Source of the DNA: Flagellimonas allohymeniacidonis
GTDB lineage: Bacteria; Bacteroidota; Bacteroidia; Flavobacteriales; Flavobacteriaceae
Assembly (NCBI RefSeq): GCF_004296335.1
Contig: NZ_SGIU01000002.1
Coordinates: 13,882 to 77,881, forward strand
Reading direction: 5' to 3'
Length of the DNA stretch: 64,000 nucleotides
Shown here: positions 27,883 through 35,927 of the stretch, piece by piece
How the letters are laid out: every line of letters begins with the position of its first letter
Position numbering within the stretch: the stretch's first letter is position 1
Position numbers and translations under genes: made by a program
The notes under the pieces: generated by a model
Told to the model about the DNA's origin: nothing
The model's input: only the letters and a program-made list of their open reading frames with translations
Databases searched by the model: none

Positions 27883-28515
27883 ATGAATACAATTATTGAC
27901 ACACTGAACTGGCGGTATGCCACCAAAAAGTTTGACAACACAAAAAAAGTATCCGACGAAGATTTGAACACCTTATTGGAAGCGGCCCGTTTAAGTCCCT
28001 CCTCCTATGGACTTCAACCCTATCATGTTTTTGTAATTACCGACATGGAAATTCGGAAAAAACTACAACCGGTTTCTTGGAACCAAACACAAGTGGTAGA
28101 TGCTTCCCATCTATTGGTTTTTGCAAACAAGGCCGAATTTGGAAGCGAGCTCGTGGACGACTACTTGCAAAATGTAAGTTCAACCCGGGGCATGGATATG
28201 GAAAATTTGAAAGGCTATGGCGATTTTATGAAATCGAAGCTTCTAGATCTACCTGTTGAATCTAAAGACGTTTGGACAGCCAAGCAAGTATATATCGCTC
28301 TGGGGAACGTGATGACAGCTGCTGCCACCTTGGAAATAGATACATGCCCCATGGAAGGTTTTGAAGCCGACCCGTATGATGAAATATTGGGCTTAAAGGA
28401 CAAAAGCCTGAGAACGGCGGTAGTGCTTCCCATCGGTTACCGATCGGAAGAAGACCAAACCCAGCATTTCGCAAAAGTCAGATACTCCAAAGAAGAATTA
28501 TTCACACATATATAA
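27883..28515 (+). CDS. NAD(P)H-dependent nitroreductase family oxidoreductase
   Basis: A 210-residue FMN flavoprotein. The start is the ATG at 27883, one base after the marR-type stop; an upstream TTG in frame lies inside that gene. The N-terminal NWRYATKKFDNTKKV and LEAARLSPSSYGLQPYHVFV are typical of NfsB-like nitroreductases, as is the C-terminal VVLPIGYRSEED. It probably reduces quinones or nitro compounds, protecting against them. The MarR regulator upstream likely controls it. Confidence 0.92.
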   Translation: MNTIIDTLNWRYATKKFDNTKKVSDEDLNTLLEAARLSPSSYGLQPYHVFVITDMEIRKKLQPVSWNQTQVVDASHLLVFANKAEFGSELVDDYLQNVSSTRGMDMENLKGYGDFMKSKLLDLPVESKDVWTAKQVYIALGNVMTAAATLEIDTCPMEGFEADPYDEILGLKDKSLRTAVVLPIGYRSEEDQTQHFAKVRYSKEELFTHI

Positions 28516-28554
28516 ATAGTTAAAAACAATCATTACAATTTTAATCTCACAATC

Positions 28555-29130
28555 ATGAAAAGAAGCATTTTTACCTTGGCCCTAACCCTAGTTTTTGGAA
28601 GCTATGCATTGGCAAATCCGGTGGACGGAGAAAAAAAAGAAGTTAAAGCCGACGAAAGCACGGTAACCTGGAAAGCTTACAAAGTAACAGGATCACACAC
28701 GGGGACCATTGCTCTTAAGTCTGGAGCTTTGGAATTCGACGGTGATAAATTGACCGGTGGCGAGTTTGTAGTAGACATGACCACTATCAACACCACAGAT
28801 CTTACAGGAGACTATAAGAACAAATTGGATGGTCACTTGAACTCTGACGATTTTTTCTCTACGGCCTCCAACCCAACATCATCATTGGTTTTTACAAATG
28901 TGGAAGCCAGTGGAAAAAACTCATACAAAGTAACAGGTAACCTTACCATTAAAGGTATCACCAAGCCTGTGACTTTTGATGTATCCATTTACGGCAGTAA
29001 AGCTACTGCAACTTTGAAAGTTGATCGTACCAATTACGACGTAAAGTATGGCTCAGGAAGTTTCTTTGACAACTTGGGCGACAAAACCATATATGACGAA
29101 TTTGATTTGGTTGTTGATTTGCAGATGTAA
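28555..29130 (+). CDS. YceI family exported lipocalin-like protein
   Basis: 191 residues with a signal peptide (MKRSIFTLALTLVFGSYALA). The YceI beta-barrel follows: STVTWKAYKVTGSHTGTIAL, FVVDMTTINTTDL, HLNSDDFFSTA and TIKGITKPVTFDVSIY. YceI proteins bind isoprenoid chains such as polyprenyl quinone precursors in the periplasm. It is 39 nt downstream of the nitroreductase and is followed by a strong terminator, so it is likely the last gene of the MarR-controlled unit. Confidence 0.92.
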   Translation: MKRSIFTLALTLVFGSYALANPVDGEKKEVKADESTVTWKAYKVTGSHTGTIALKSGALEFDGDKLTGGEFVVDMTTINTTDLTGDYKNKLDGHLNSDDFFSTASNPTSSLVFTNVEASGKNSYKVTGNLTIKGITKPVTFDVSIYGSKATATLKVDRTNYDVKYGSGSFFDNLGDKTIYDEFDLVVDLQM

Positions 29131-29153
29131 TCAGCGCTAGTTTAGTGTTTGGG

Positions 29154-29191
29154 AATCCTGCCTAGTACTTTCTAGGCGGGATTTTTATTTT
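29154..29191 (+). terminator. Terminator after the YceI gene
   Basis: 12-bp stem AATCCTGCCTAG/CTAGGCGGGATT with one T-G pair and a 6-nt loop, followed by TTTTTATTTT. It separates the MarR unit from the trp promoter 12 nt further on. Confidence 0.9.
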
Positions 29192-29202
29192 AAAGGCAAA
29201 GT

Positions 29203-29232
29203 TTGTGAATTTCATTTTCCTTTCTATATTTG
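29203..29232 (+). promoter_or_regulatory. Promoter of the trp operon
   Basis: TTG (29203-29205), 19-nt spacer, TATATTTG (29225-29232) fully matches the Bacteroidota -33/-7 consensus. The -7 box ends 5 nt before the leader-peptide ATG, so the transcript probably starts at or just before that ATG. Confidence 0.8.
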
Positions 29233-29237
29233 ATGCA

Positions 29238-29294
29238 ATGAATGCAACAACAGTAAATACTTGGTGGTGGATTAGCTTACGTCGAAAATCGTGA
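29238..29294 (+). CDS. trpL: trp operon leader peptide
   Basis: An 18-codon open frame, MNATTVNTWWWISLRRKS, with three consecutive TGG codons (29262-29270), placed between the trp promoter and an intrinsic terminator. This is the classical organisation for transcription attenuation: when charged tRNA-Trp is scarce the ribosome stalls at the Trp codons and the downstream terminator does not form. It has no Shine-Dalgarno and probably almost no 5' UTR. Confidence 0.85.
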   Translation: MNATTVNTWWWISLRRKS

Positions 29295-29348
29295 GATAGT
29301 CCCCATTATGAACATATAAGAGGCTTGTCATCACGACAAGCCTTTTTT
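29276..29348 (+). terminator. trp attenuator
   Basis: The terminator is AGGCTTGTC, loop ATCAC, GACAAGCCT (29321-29329 and 29335-29343) plus six T. Upstream, CTTACG (29276-29281) can pair with CGTGAG (29290-29295). Alternatively TCGTGA (29289-29294, containing the leader stop) can pair with TCACGA (29331-29336) and disturb the terminator. The terminator is clear; the antiterminator pairing is my proposal and is only 6 bp. Confidence 0.8.
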
Positions 29349-29364
29349 AATTCAGCATATTGAA

Positions 29365-30762
29365 ATGAAATACAAACTTCATACACACTACAAAAAAATC
29401 TTGGCCGATACCATTACACCGGTAAGTGTTTATTTAAAAATCCGGGACAAGTACCCGAATAGCATTCTTCTGGAAAGTAGCGACTACCATGCCAACGACA
29501 ACAGTTTTTCCTATATCTGTTGTAATCCCATTGCGTCCATAAAAGTGGAGAACGAACAGGTGACCCAGTCTTTTCCCAATGGCAGTAGTGACGTATTGCC
29601 CATAAGAGGCACTACCGATGTTACCGAAACCATACATGATTTTGCCCAAAACTTTGAAACGGATAACAACGGCTTCAAATTCATCAATAAAGGACTTTTT
29701 GGGTATATGGCCTATGACGCGGTACGCTACTTTGAAGATGTTGAGATTGCCAAAAAAAAGAATTCCATCCAAATTCCTGATATCTATTATGCCATTTATC
29801 AAAACATTATAGCGATCAACCATTTTAAAAATGAAGCCTACATCTTTGCACATTGCTATGATCAGGAAAGCAACGTACATGAAATTGAACAATTGCTTAA
29901 CTCCAGAAATTTTGCCTCATATAATTTTACCAAGGAAGGCAATCCTGAATCGAACTTAAAAGATGAGAACTATAAAGAACATGTTGAGTTGGCCAAAAAA
30001 CATTGTCAGCGAGGCGATGTTTTTCAGTTGGTGCTCTCCCGTAGGTTTACCCAAAATTTCAAAGGCGACGACTTTAATGTATACCGGGCACTTCGCTCTA
30101 TAAACCCCTCCCCCTATCTTTTTTATTTTGATTACGGGGATTTTAAAATTTTCGGAAGCTCCCCAGAAGCACAGTTGATTGTGAAGGAAGGCAAAGCAGA
30201 AATTCATCCTATTGCCGGTACGTATAAAAGAACCGGTAGCGACGAACAAGATGCCGAACTTGCCAAAAAACTAGCTCTGGATGACAAAGAAAATAGCGAA
30301 CATGTGATGCTGGTTGATCTGGCAAGAAACGATTTGAGCCGAAATGGAAATGCCGTCAATGTTGAGACGTATCGGGAAGTGCAATACTTCTCCCATGTCA
30401 TTCATTTGGTATCTAAGGTCTCTGGCCAAAAGAAAAAGGACATTCCGACCATGAAGGTAGTGGCCGATACCTTTCCCGCAGGTACTCTTAGCGGGGCACC
30501 CAAACATATGGCCATGCAACTTATTGAAAAATATGAGGAAACCAGCCGTTCGTATTACGGTGGGGCCATTGGTTTTATGGATTTTGAAGGCAATTTCAAC
30601 CATGCCATTATGATTCGCACTTTTTTGAGCAAGAATCATAAGTTACATTACCAAGCAGGAGCGGGATTGGTTGCAGCCTCTGACCCAGAAACAGAATTGC
30701 AAGAGACTTATAATAAACTGGGGGCACTTACCAAGGCCCTCGAAATTGCAGAAACTATCTGA
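29365..30762 (+). CDS. trpE: Anthranilate synthase component I
   Basis: A 465-residue enzyme converting chorismate and ammonia to anthranilate, the first committed step of tryptophan synthesis. The LLESS motif at 35-39 is the Trp feedback-binding element, so inhibition by tryptophan should be intact. Chorismate-site motifs are GSSPEAQLIV, HPIAGTYKRTGSDEQDAELA, MLVDLARNDLSR and TFPAGTLSGAPKHMAM. It is the first structural gene after the attenuator and is 2 nt from trpG. Confidence 0.97.
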   Translation: MKYKLHTHYKKILADTITPVSVYLKIRDKYPNSILLESSDYHANDNSFSYICCNPIASIKVENEQVTQSFPNGSSDVLPIRGTTDVTETIHDFAQNFETDNNGFKFINKGLFGYMAYDAVRYFEDVEIAKKKNSIQIPDIYYAIYQNIIAINHFKNEAYIFAHCYDQESNVHEIEQLLNSRNFASYNFTKEGNPESNLKDENYKEHVELAKKHCQRGDVFQLVLSRRFTQNFKGDDFNVYRALRSINPSPYLFYFDYGDFKIFGSSPEAQLIVKEGKAEIHPIAGTYKRTGSDEQDAELAKKLALDDKENSEHVMLVDLARNDLSRNGNAVNVETYREVQYFSHVIHLVSKVSGQKKKDIPTMKVVADTFPAGTLSGAPKHMAMQLIEKYEETSRSYYGGAIGFMDFEGNFNHAIMIRTFLSKNHKLHYQAGAGLVAASDPETELQETYNKLGALTKALEIAETI

Positions 30763-30764
30763 TT

Positions 30765-31346
30765 ATGGGACGAAAGATTTTGATGATTGACAATTATGAT
30801 AGTTTCACATACAATCTGGTGCACTACCTTGAGGATTTGGACTGTGAAGTCACCGTAAAACGAAACGATCAACTCACCTTGGACGAGGTGGAACCCTTTC
30901 ATGAAATTGTGTTATCCCCAGGACCCGGAATACCGGATGAAGCAGGATTGCTCAAACAAATTATTGAGACCTATGCCCCCACCAAGCGAATTTTTGGCGT
31001 TTGTTTGGGTCAGCAGGCCATTGGTGAAGTTTTTGGGGGAAGCTTGGTCAACCTCGACCAGGTATACCATGGCATAGCCACGACAATTACGGTTTTGGAT
31101 GAGGATATTATCTATCAAGATTTGCCCAAACAACTTGAGGTGGGACGTTACCACTCTTGGGTGGTCCATCCTGATTTGCCCGAGGAGCTCGAAGCAACTT
31201 CGGTGGATGAAAATGGGGAAATCATGTCCCTTCGGCATAAGACCTATGATGTATCTGCCGTACAGTTTCATCCTGAATCGGTATTGACACCCCACGGAAA
31301 ACAAATGCTAAAAAATTGGTTGAAAAATGAAAGAAACGCTGAATAG
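30765..31346 (+). CDS. trpG: Anthranilate synthase glutamine amidotransferase
   Basis: A 193-residue class I glutaminase subunit feeding ammonia to TrpE. The catalytic triad is Cys80 (GVCLGQQAIGE), His169 and Glu171 (FHPESVLT). The oxyanion segment SPGPGIPDEAG is intact. It may also serve aminodeoxychorismate synthase, since the two amidotransferases are hard to tell apart, but the operon position favours TrpG. It overlaps trpD by 20 nt. Confidence 0.96.
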   Translation: MGRKILMIDNYDSFTYNLVHYLEDLDCEVTVKRNDQLTLDEVEPFHEIVLSPGPGIPDEAGLLKQIIETYAPTKRIFGVCLGQQAIGEVFGGSLVNLDQVYHGIATTITVLDEDIIYQDLPKQLEVGRYHSWVVHPDLPEELEATSVDENGEIMSLRHKTYDVSAVQFHPESVLTPHGKQMLKNWLKNERNAE

Positions 31347-32322
31347 ACTCATTAACCACGAAATCCTTTCAAAAGAGGATGCGAAACAAATTTTGGTCAA
31401 CATCGCCAAGGGGGATTACAACACTTCCCAGATTGCTGCCTTTTTGACCGTATACATGATGCGAAGTATAACCATCGAGGAATTGGAAGGTTTTCGTGAT
31501 GCACTTCTTGAACTTTGTTTGGCCGTGGATTTATCAGAATACAATCCCATTGATCTTTGTGGCACCGGAGGGGATGGCAAGGACACTTTCAATATCTCCA
31601 CCTTGGCGTCCTTTGTGACAGCTGGAGCTGGAGTAAAAGTCACTAAACATGGGAATTATGGAGTTTCCTCCAAATGCGGCAGTAGCAATGTAATGGAGTT
31701 TTTGGGCATTAAATTCAGCAATGAAGCCGACTTTTTGAGAAAGTCCATTGATCAAGCAGGAATTTGTGTGCTCCACGCACCTTTGTTCCATCCCGCCATG
31801 AAAAATGTGGCCCCTATTCGAAGGGAGCTGGCGGTAAAAACCTTTTTCAATATGCTAGGTCCTATGGTGAATCCGGCGTTTCCCAAAAACCAAATGGTGG
31901 GTGTATTCAATTTGGAGTTGGCCCGTATGTACGGTTACCTCTACCAAAACACCGATAAAAAGTTTACGGTATTGCATGCCTTAGATGGCTATGACGAAAT
32001 TTCGTTGACCGGCGCTACCAAAACCATATCCAACGATGCAGAAGGCATATTAAATCCCTCGGATTTTGGAGTTTCCGATATTTCAGCAGACGCAATTATT
32101 GGTGGAGACGATGTAGCAGATTCCGCCAAAATATTTATGGATGTTTTGCAAGGCAAGGGTACCGAAGCCCAGAACAACGTAGTTTGTGCCAATGCCGGGG
32201 TAGCTATAGCCACAGTTGATGGAACAACTCCAAAAGAAGGTTTTGAAAAAGCCATGGAATCATTATTGAATGGTAAGGGATTGAAAGCCCTTAAAAGTTT
32301 ACAAAAGTTAAGCGTTGCATGA
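31327..32322 (+). CDS. trpD: Anthranilate phosphoribosyltransferase
   Basis: A 331-residue enzyme joining anthranilate to PRPP. The PRPP/pyrophosphate-binding signature GTGGDGKDTFNIST is at 79-92. The anthranilate-binding segment KHGNYGVSSKCGSSNVMEFL follows, and the Mg-binding ALDGYDEIS is intact. It is a free-standing TrpD, not fused to TrpG. Its stop overlaps the trpC start as ATGA. Confidence 0.96.
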   Translation: MKETLNRLINHEILSKEDAKQILVNIAKGDYNTSQIAAFLTVYMMRSITIEELEGFRDALLELCLAVDLSEYNPIDLCGTGGDGKDTFNISTLASFVTAGAGVKVTKHGNYGVSSKCGSSNVMEFLGIKFSNEADFLRKSIDQAGICVLHAPLFHPAMKNVAPIRRELAVKTFFNMLGPMVNPAFPKNQMVGVFNLELARMYGYLYQNTDKKFTVLHALDGYDEISLTGATKTISNDAEGILNPSDFGVSDISADAIIGGDDVADSAKIFMDVLQGKGTEAQNNVVCANAGVAIATVDGTTPKEGFEKAMESLLNGKGLKALKSLQKLSVA

Positions 32323-33104
32323 ACATTCTTGATAAAATAGTAGCCGATAAGCGGAGAGAGGTTGAATTGAAGAAATCTTTGATTCCGGCATCGCAGTTGA
32401 TGCAATCGGTTATGATGGATAGAGAGACCCTTTCTTTAGCCAAACAGTTGCGAAAAAGTAGGTCGGGCATTATAGCTGAGCATAAGCGGCGTTCTCCTTC
32501 AAAATCTATCATTAATAATAGTTTGAATGTGGAGGATGTAACCGAAGGGTACGAGCAAGCTGGGGTATGTGGTATGTCGGTGCTTACTGATGGAAAGTAT
32601 TTTGGTGGTTCTTTGGATGATTTACTGTTAGCAAGGGCGTCGACAAACATCCCCCTGCTACGAAAAGAATTCATCATAGATGAATATCAAATTTTGGAAG
32701 CCAAAGCGTATGGAGCGGATGTAATTTTGTTAATCGCAGCGGTGCTTTCCCGAAGTGAAATCAAAATCCTTTCGGAAACGGCCAAGGCCCTTCGGCTTGA
32801 GGTTTTGCTGGAAGTGCATAACGACACTGAACTGGAAAAATCCTTGATGCCAAGCCTGGATATGTTGGGCGTGAACAATAGAAATCTCAAGAACTTTGAG
32901 GTGAGTTTAGAAACCAGCAAGCTACTGGCCAGCAAGATACCCGATGATTTTGTGAAGGTATCCGAAAGTGGTATTGGCAGTATTGAAGCTATAAAAGAAT
33001 TACGGCCTTTTGGTTTCCAAGGGTTTTTAATTGGAGAGAATTTTATGAAGACAGATAATCCTGGCTTAAGTGCACAAAAGTTTATAATGGGTTTGGAAAA
33101 GTAA
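32319..33104 (+). CDS. trpC: Indole-3-glycerol phosphate synthase
   Basis: A 261-residue TIM-barrel enzyme that closes the indole ring. Conserved parts are IIAEHKRRSPSKS (catalytic Lys), VLTDGKYFGGSLDDL, LLRKEFIIDEYQI, DMLGVNNRNLKNFEV and VSESGIG. It is monofunctional, not fused to TrpF. A 90-nt gap with a palindromic repeat separates it from trpF. Confidence 0.96.
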   Translation: MNILDKIVADKRREVELKKSLIPASQLMQSVMMDRETLSLAKQLRKSRSGIIAEHKRRSPSKSIINNSLNVEDVTEGYEQAGVCGMSVLTDGKYFGGSLDDLLLARASTNIPLLRKEFIIDEYQILEAKAYGADVILLIAAVLSRSEIKILSETAKALRLEVLLEVHNDTELEKSLMPSLDMLGVNNRNLKNFEVSLETSKLLASKIPDDFVKVSESGIGSIEAIKELRPFGFQGFLIGENFMKTDNPGLSAQKFIMGLEK

Positions 33105-33110
33105 CAAAAA

Positions 33111-33181
33111 TGTCATTTCGAACGAATGTGAGAAATCTAAAAATTGGATTTCTCAATCACTTCGCTCATTTCGAAATGACA
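33111..33181. repeat. Palindromic repeat element between trpC and trpF
   Basis: Starts TGTCATTTCGA and ends TCGAAATGACA, a perfect 11-bp terminal inverted repeat, with an inner GAGAAATC/GATTTCTC pairing. The asymmetric middle has CACTTCGCTCA. It resembles the small palindromic repeats scattered through flavobacterial genomes. It lies in a transcribed intergenic gap and could form a stable hairpin in the trp mRNA. Confidence 0.8.
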
Positions 33182-33194
33182 AAGGACTGGAAAT

Positions 33195-33908
33195 ATGAAA
33201 CTGAAAGTTTGCGGTATGAAATACAATCCGAAGGAAGTGGCTGAACTTCAGCCCAACTACTTGGGTTTTATTTTTTGGGAACCTTCTTCACGCTATTTTG
33301 AAGGGAGAATGCCCGAACTACCATCCAACATCAAAAAAATTGGTGTTTTTGTGGATGCACCTCTGGAAGAGGTAAGGGATAAAGTCAAAAAGTACAATCT
33401 CGATGGTGTTCAGTTGCATGGCAACGAGACCCCCGACTATTGTGAAAGACTTCGTCATGCTGAACTCGTTTCAGCATCTCATGATGGGGTTCCAGAACCT
33501 CCTTTACCCAAGAGGCAGCAAGTTCGGAATGACCCATTGGAAATCATCAAAGTGTTCTCCATGAAAGACGAATTCGACTTTTCCACTCTGACCGCATACG
33601 AGGAAGTCTGTGATTATTTTCTTTTTGATACCAAGGGAAAACTTCCTGGTGGTAATGGATACACTTTCGATTGGTCCATCCTCGTAGACTATCCTTCCAC
33701 CAAACCTTTTTTCCTGAGTGGAGGCATTGGACTGGAGGAAGTCGAAAAACTAAAGCTCTTTTTGGAAAGTCCTGCATCAACATATTGCCATGCCATTGAT
33801 GTCAACAGCCGTTTTGAAACCAAACCCGGCTTAAAGAACATCGAAAAACTATCAACATTCAAAAAATTGCTATTTGAAAACGAATCAATAAAAACTGAGA
33901 ATCCATGA
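33195..33908 (+). CDS. trpF: Phosphoribosylanthranilate isomerase with a repeat-derived insertion
   Basis: A 237-residue TIM-barrel enzyme; most TrpF proteins have about 200-210. The catalytic Cys6 (KVCGM), the QLHGNE strand, the [11 protein letters not shown] loop with the catalytic Asp, and the phosphate-binding LSGGIG are present, so activity is expected. The extra length comes from about 28 residues at 87-114 (RHAELVSAS...QQVRND) encoded by a palindromic repeat, placed between [14 protein letters not shown] and [11 protein letters not shown], probably a loop before barrel strand 4 on the side away from the active site. The stop overlaps the trpB start as ATGA. Confidence 0.94.
   Translation: MKLKVCGMKYNPKEVAELQPNYLGFIFWEPSSRYFEGRMPELPSNIKKIGVFVDAPLEEVRDKVKKYNLDGVQLHGNETPDYCERLRHAELVSASHDGVPEPPLPKRQQVRNDPLEIIKVFSMKDEFDFSTLTAYEEVCDYFLFDTKGKLPGGNGYTFDWSILVDYPSTKPFFLSGGIGLEEVEKLKLFLESPASTYCHAIDVNSRFETKPGLKNIEKLSTFKKLLFENESIKTENP
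33454..33533. repeat. Palindromic repeat inserted in frame in trpF
   Basis: About 80 bp with imperfect terminal inverted repeats: GTCATGCTGAACTCG at the left and, read on the other strand from the right, GTCATTCCGAACTTG. The encoded motif RHAELVSAS...QQVRND is the familiar translation of a repeat common in Bacteroidota genomes. Together with about 4 flanking bases it adds a multiple of three, so the frame is kept. Confidence 0.8.
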
Positions 33909-35089
33909 AAACATATCATGCTGATGAAAGAGGGTATTATGGAGAATTTGGCGGTGCCTTTATCCCTGAAATGCTCTATCCCAATTGTGAGGAACTTCGT
34001 CAAAATTATCTGCGAATCATGGTGGACCCTTCCTTTCAGGAAGAGTTCCATCAATTGCTTAAAGATTATGTGGGGCGCCCCACCCCACTGTATTTTGCCG
34101 AACGGCTTTCAGAAAAATATGGAACCAAAATCTACCTCAAACGGGAAGATTTATGTCACACCGGCGCACATAAGGTAAACAATACCATCGGTCAGATTTT
34201 AATGGCCAAAAAATTGGGTAAAAATCGAATTATTGCCGAAACTGGAGCTGGTCAGCATGGGGTGGCCACCGCTACGGTATGCGCTTTGGTGGGTATTGAA
34301 TGTGTGGTGTATATGGGTGAAATCGATATTGCCCGTCAGGCACCCAATGTGGCCAGAATGAAAATGTTGGGGGCCGAGGTACGTCCTGCGCTTTCGGGGA
34401 GCAAAACTTTGAAGGATGCCACCAACGAAGCTATTCGCGATTGGATCAACAACCCAGTGGACACCCATTATATTATAGGTTCCGTTGTTGGACCTCACCC
34501 CTATCCAGATATGGTTGCCCGGTTTCAATCGGTGATTTCCGAGGAAATTAAATGGCAACTGAAGGAAAAAGAGGGACGTGAAAATCCCGATTATGTAGTC
34601 GCCTGTGTGGGAGGAGGAAGTAATGCAGCCGGGGCGTATTTCCACTATCTGGATAATCCCGATGTCGGCATTATAGCCGTCGAAGCGGCTGGTCGGGGCA
34701 TCGACTCTGGTGAGAGCGCAGCTACCTCAGCACTTGGGAAAGTTGGTATCATCCATGGTAGCAAAACATTGCTCATGCAAACAGATGACGGTCAAATCAC
34801 AGAACCCTATTCTATTTCTGCAGGATTGGACTACCCAGGAGTAGGTCCTATGCATGCCCACTTGTTCAAATCGGGTCGTGGGGAATTCATTTCTATTACC
34901 GATGATGAGGCAATGACGGCTGGTTTGGAGGTGTCGCAGTTGGAAGGAATCATCCCGGCCATTGAGACCAGCCATGCTTTTGCCATCTTCGATTACAAAA
35001 AATTCAAGCCTGACAATATTGTGGTTATCAACCTATCGGGACGCGGGGACAAAGACCTGCAGACCTACATTGACTATTTCAAACTTTAA
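33905..35089 (+). CDS. trpB: Tryptophan synthase beta chain
   Basis: A 394-residue PLP enzyme that condenses indole with serine. The PLP lysine is Lys90 in [26 protein letters not shown] and the phosphate-binding [13 protein letters not shown] are intact, as is the C-terminal [12 protein letters not shown]. This is the TrpB1 type, which partners TrpA encoded just downstream. A 38-nt gap with a partial repeat follows. Confidence 0.97.
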   Translation: MKTYHADERGYYGEFGGAFIPEMLYPNCEELRQNYLRIMVDPSFQEEFHQLLKDYVGRPTPLYFAERLSEKYGTKIYLKREDLCHTGAHKVNNTIGQILMAKKLGKNRIIAETGAGQHGVATATVCALVGIECVVYMGEIDIARQAPNVARMKMLGAEVRPALSGSKTLKDATNEAIRDWINNPVDTHYIIGSVVGPHPYPDMVARFQSVISEEIKWQLKEKEGRENPDYVVACVGGGSNAAGAYFHYLDNPDVGIIAVEAAGRGIDSGESAATSALGKVGIIHGSKTLLMQTDDGQITEPYSISAGLDYPGVGPMHAHLFKSGRGEFISITDDEAMTAGLEVSQLEGIIPAIETSHAFAIFDYKKFKPDNIVVINLSGRGDKDLQTYIDYFKL

Positions 35090-35091
35090 TC

Positions 35092-35118
35092 ATGTCATTC
35101 CCACTGTAGTGAGAATAA
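35092..35118. repeat. Remnant half of a palindromic repeat between trpB and trpA
   Basis: ATGTCATTCCCACTGTAGTGAGAAT resembles the left arm of the element at 33111-33137 (TGTCATT then GTGAGAA), without a matching right arm. This reading is tentative because the match is short and imperfect. Confidence 0.45.
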
Positions 35119-35127
35119 TTAAGTGAA

Positions 35128-35895
35128 ATGAAAGAAAACCGAATAAAACAAAAACTTCAAGAGAGCAAAAAACTTCTGTCCATATATTTTACAGCAGGTT
35201 ACCCTAATCTCAACGATACTGTTGGAATCATCCAAGATTTGGAAAAAAATGGGGTGGACATGATTGAAATTGGCTTGCCTTTTAGCGATCCTTTGGCCGA
35301 CGGCCCTACCATTCAGGATAGTTCAACACAGGCACTCAAAAATGGCATGCATACCGAACTGTTGTTCGAACAGCTTAAGGATATCCGAAATACAGTTTCC
35401 ATTCCATTGATTTTGATGGGCTATTTCAATCCCATGTTGCAATATGGCGTGGAGGACTTCTGTAAAAAATGTTTTGAAATTGGAATCGACGGCATCATTA
35501 TGCCCGATTTACCTTTGGACGTTTACCAGGAAGAATACCAAGCTATTTTCGAAGAATATGGTTTAATCAATGTTTTTCTCATCACCCCCCAAACCAGTGA
35601 AAAGCGAATTAGAGCCATCGATGATGCCTCTGATGGGTTCATTTACATGGTCAGTTCGGCCAGTACCACAGGTGCCAAAAAAGGTTTTGGCGAGGAGCAA
35701 AAAGCCTATTTTGAACGAATTTCCAACATGGGACTCAAGAATCAGCAAATTGTCGGATTTGGTATCAGCAATGCAAGCACATTTCAGCAGGCTACGGAGA
35801 ATACCAAGGGCGCCATTATCGGTTCGGCATTCATAAAACACTTGACCGCAAAAGGAGTGGGGTCCATTTCGGATTTTGTCGGTCAAATTCGCTAA
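35128..35895 (+). CDS. trpA: Tryptophan synthase alpha chain
   Basis: A 255-residue TIM-barrel subunit that cleaves indole-3-glycerol phosphate. Catalytic residues are Glu47 and Asp58 in IEIGLPFSDPLADGP. FIYMVSSASTTGAK and the C-terminal phosphate-binding GFGISNAS and GAIIGSAF are intact. It is the last biosynthetic gene of the trp operon. No terminator follows before the M20 peptidase gene 32 nt on, so read-through is possible. Confidence 0.97.
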   Translation: MKENRIKQKLQESKKLLSIYFTAGYPNLNDTVGIIQDLEKNGVDMIEIGLPFSDPLADGPTIQDSSTQALKNGMHTELLFEQLKDIRNTVSIPLILMGYFNPMLQYGVEDFCKKCFEIGIDGIIMPDLPLDVYQEEYQAIFEEYGLINVFLITPQTSEKRIRAIDDASDGFIYMVSSASTTGAKKGFGEEQKAYFERISNMGLKNQQIVGFGISNASTFQQATENTKGAIIGSAFIKHLTAKGVGSISDFVGQIR

Positions 35896-35927
35896 ATTCA
35901 GGTCCAAAACAACCCTAAAAACACGCT

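Noticed and set aside
33453-33536. The RHAELVSAS...QVRND segment of TrpF as a genuine protein domain
   Set aside because: The nucleotide sequence is a palindromic repeat with inverted ends, and the flanks join into a normal TrpF when it is removed.
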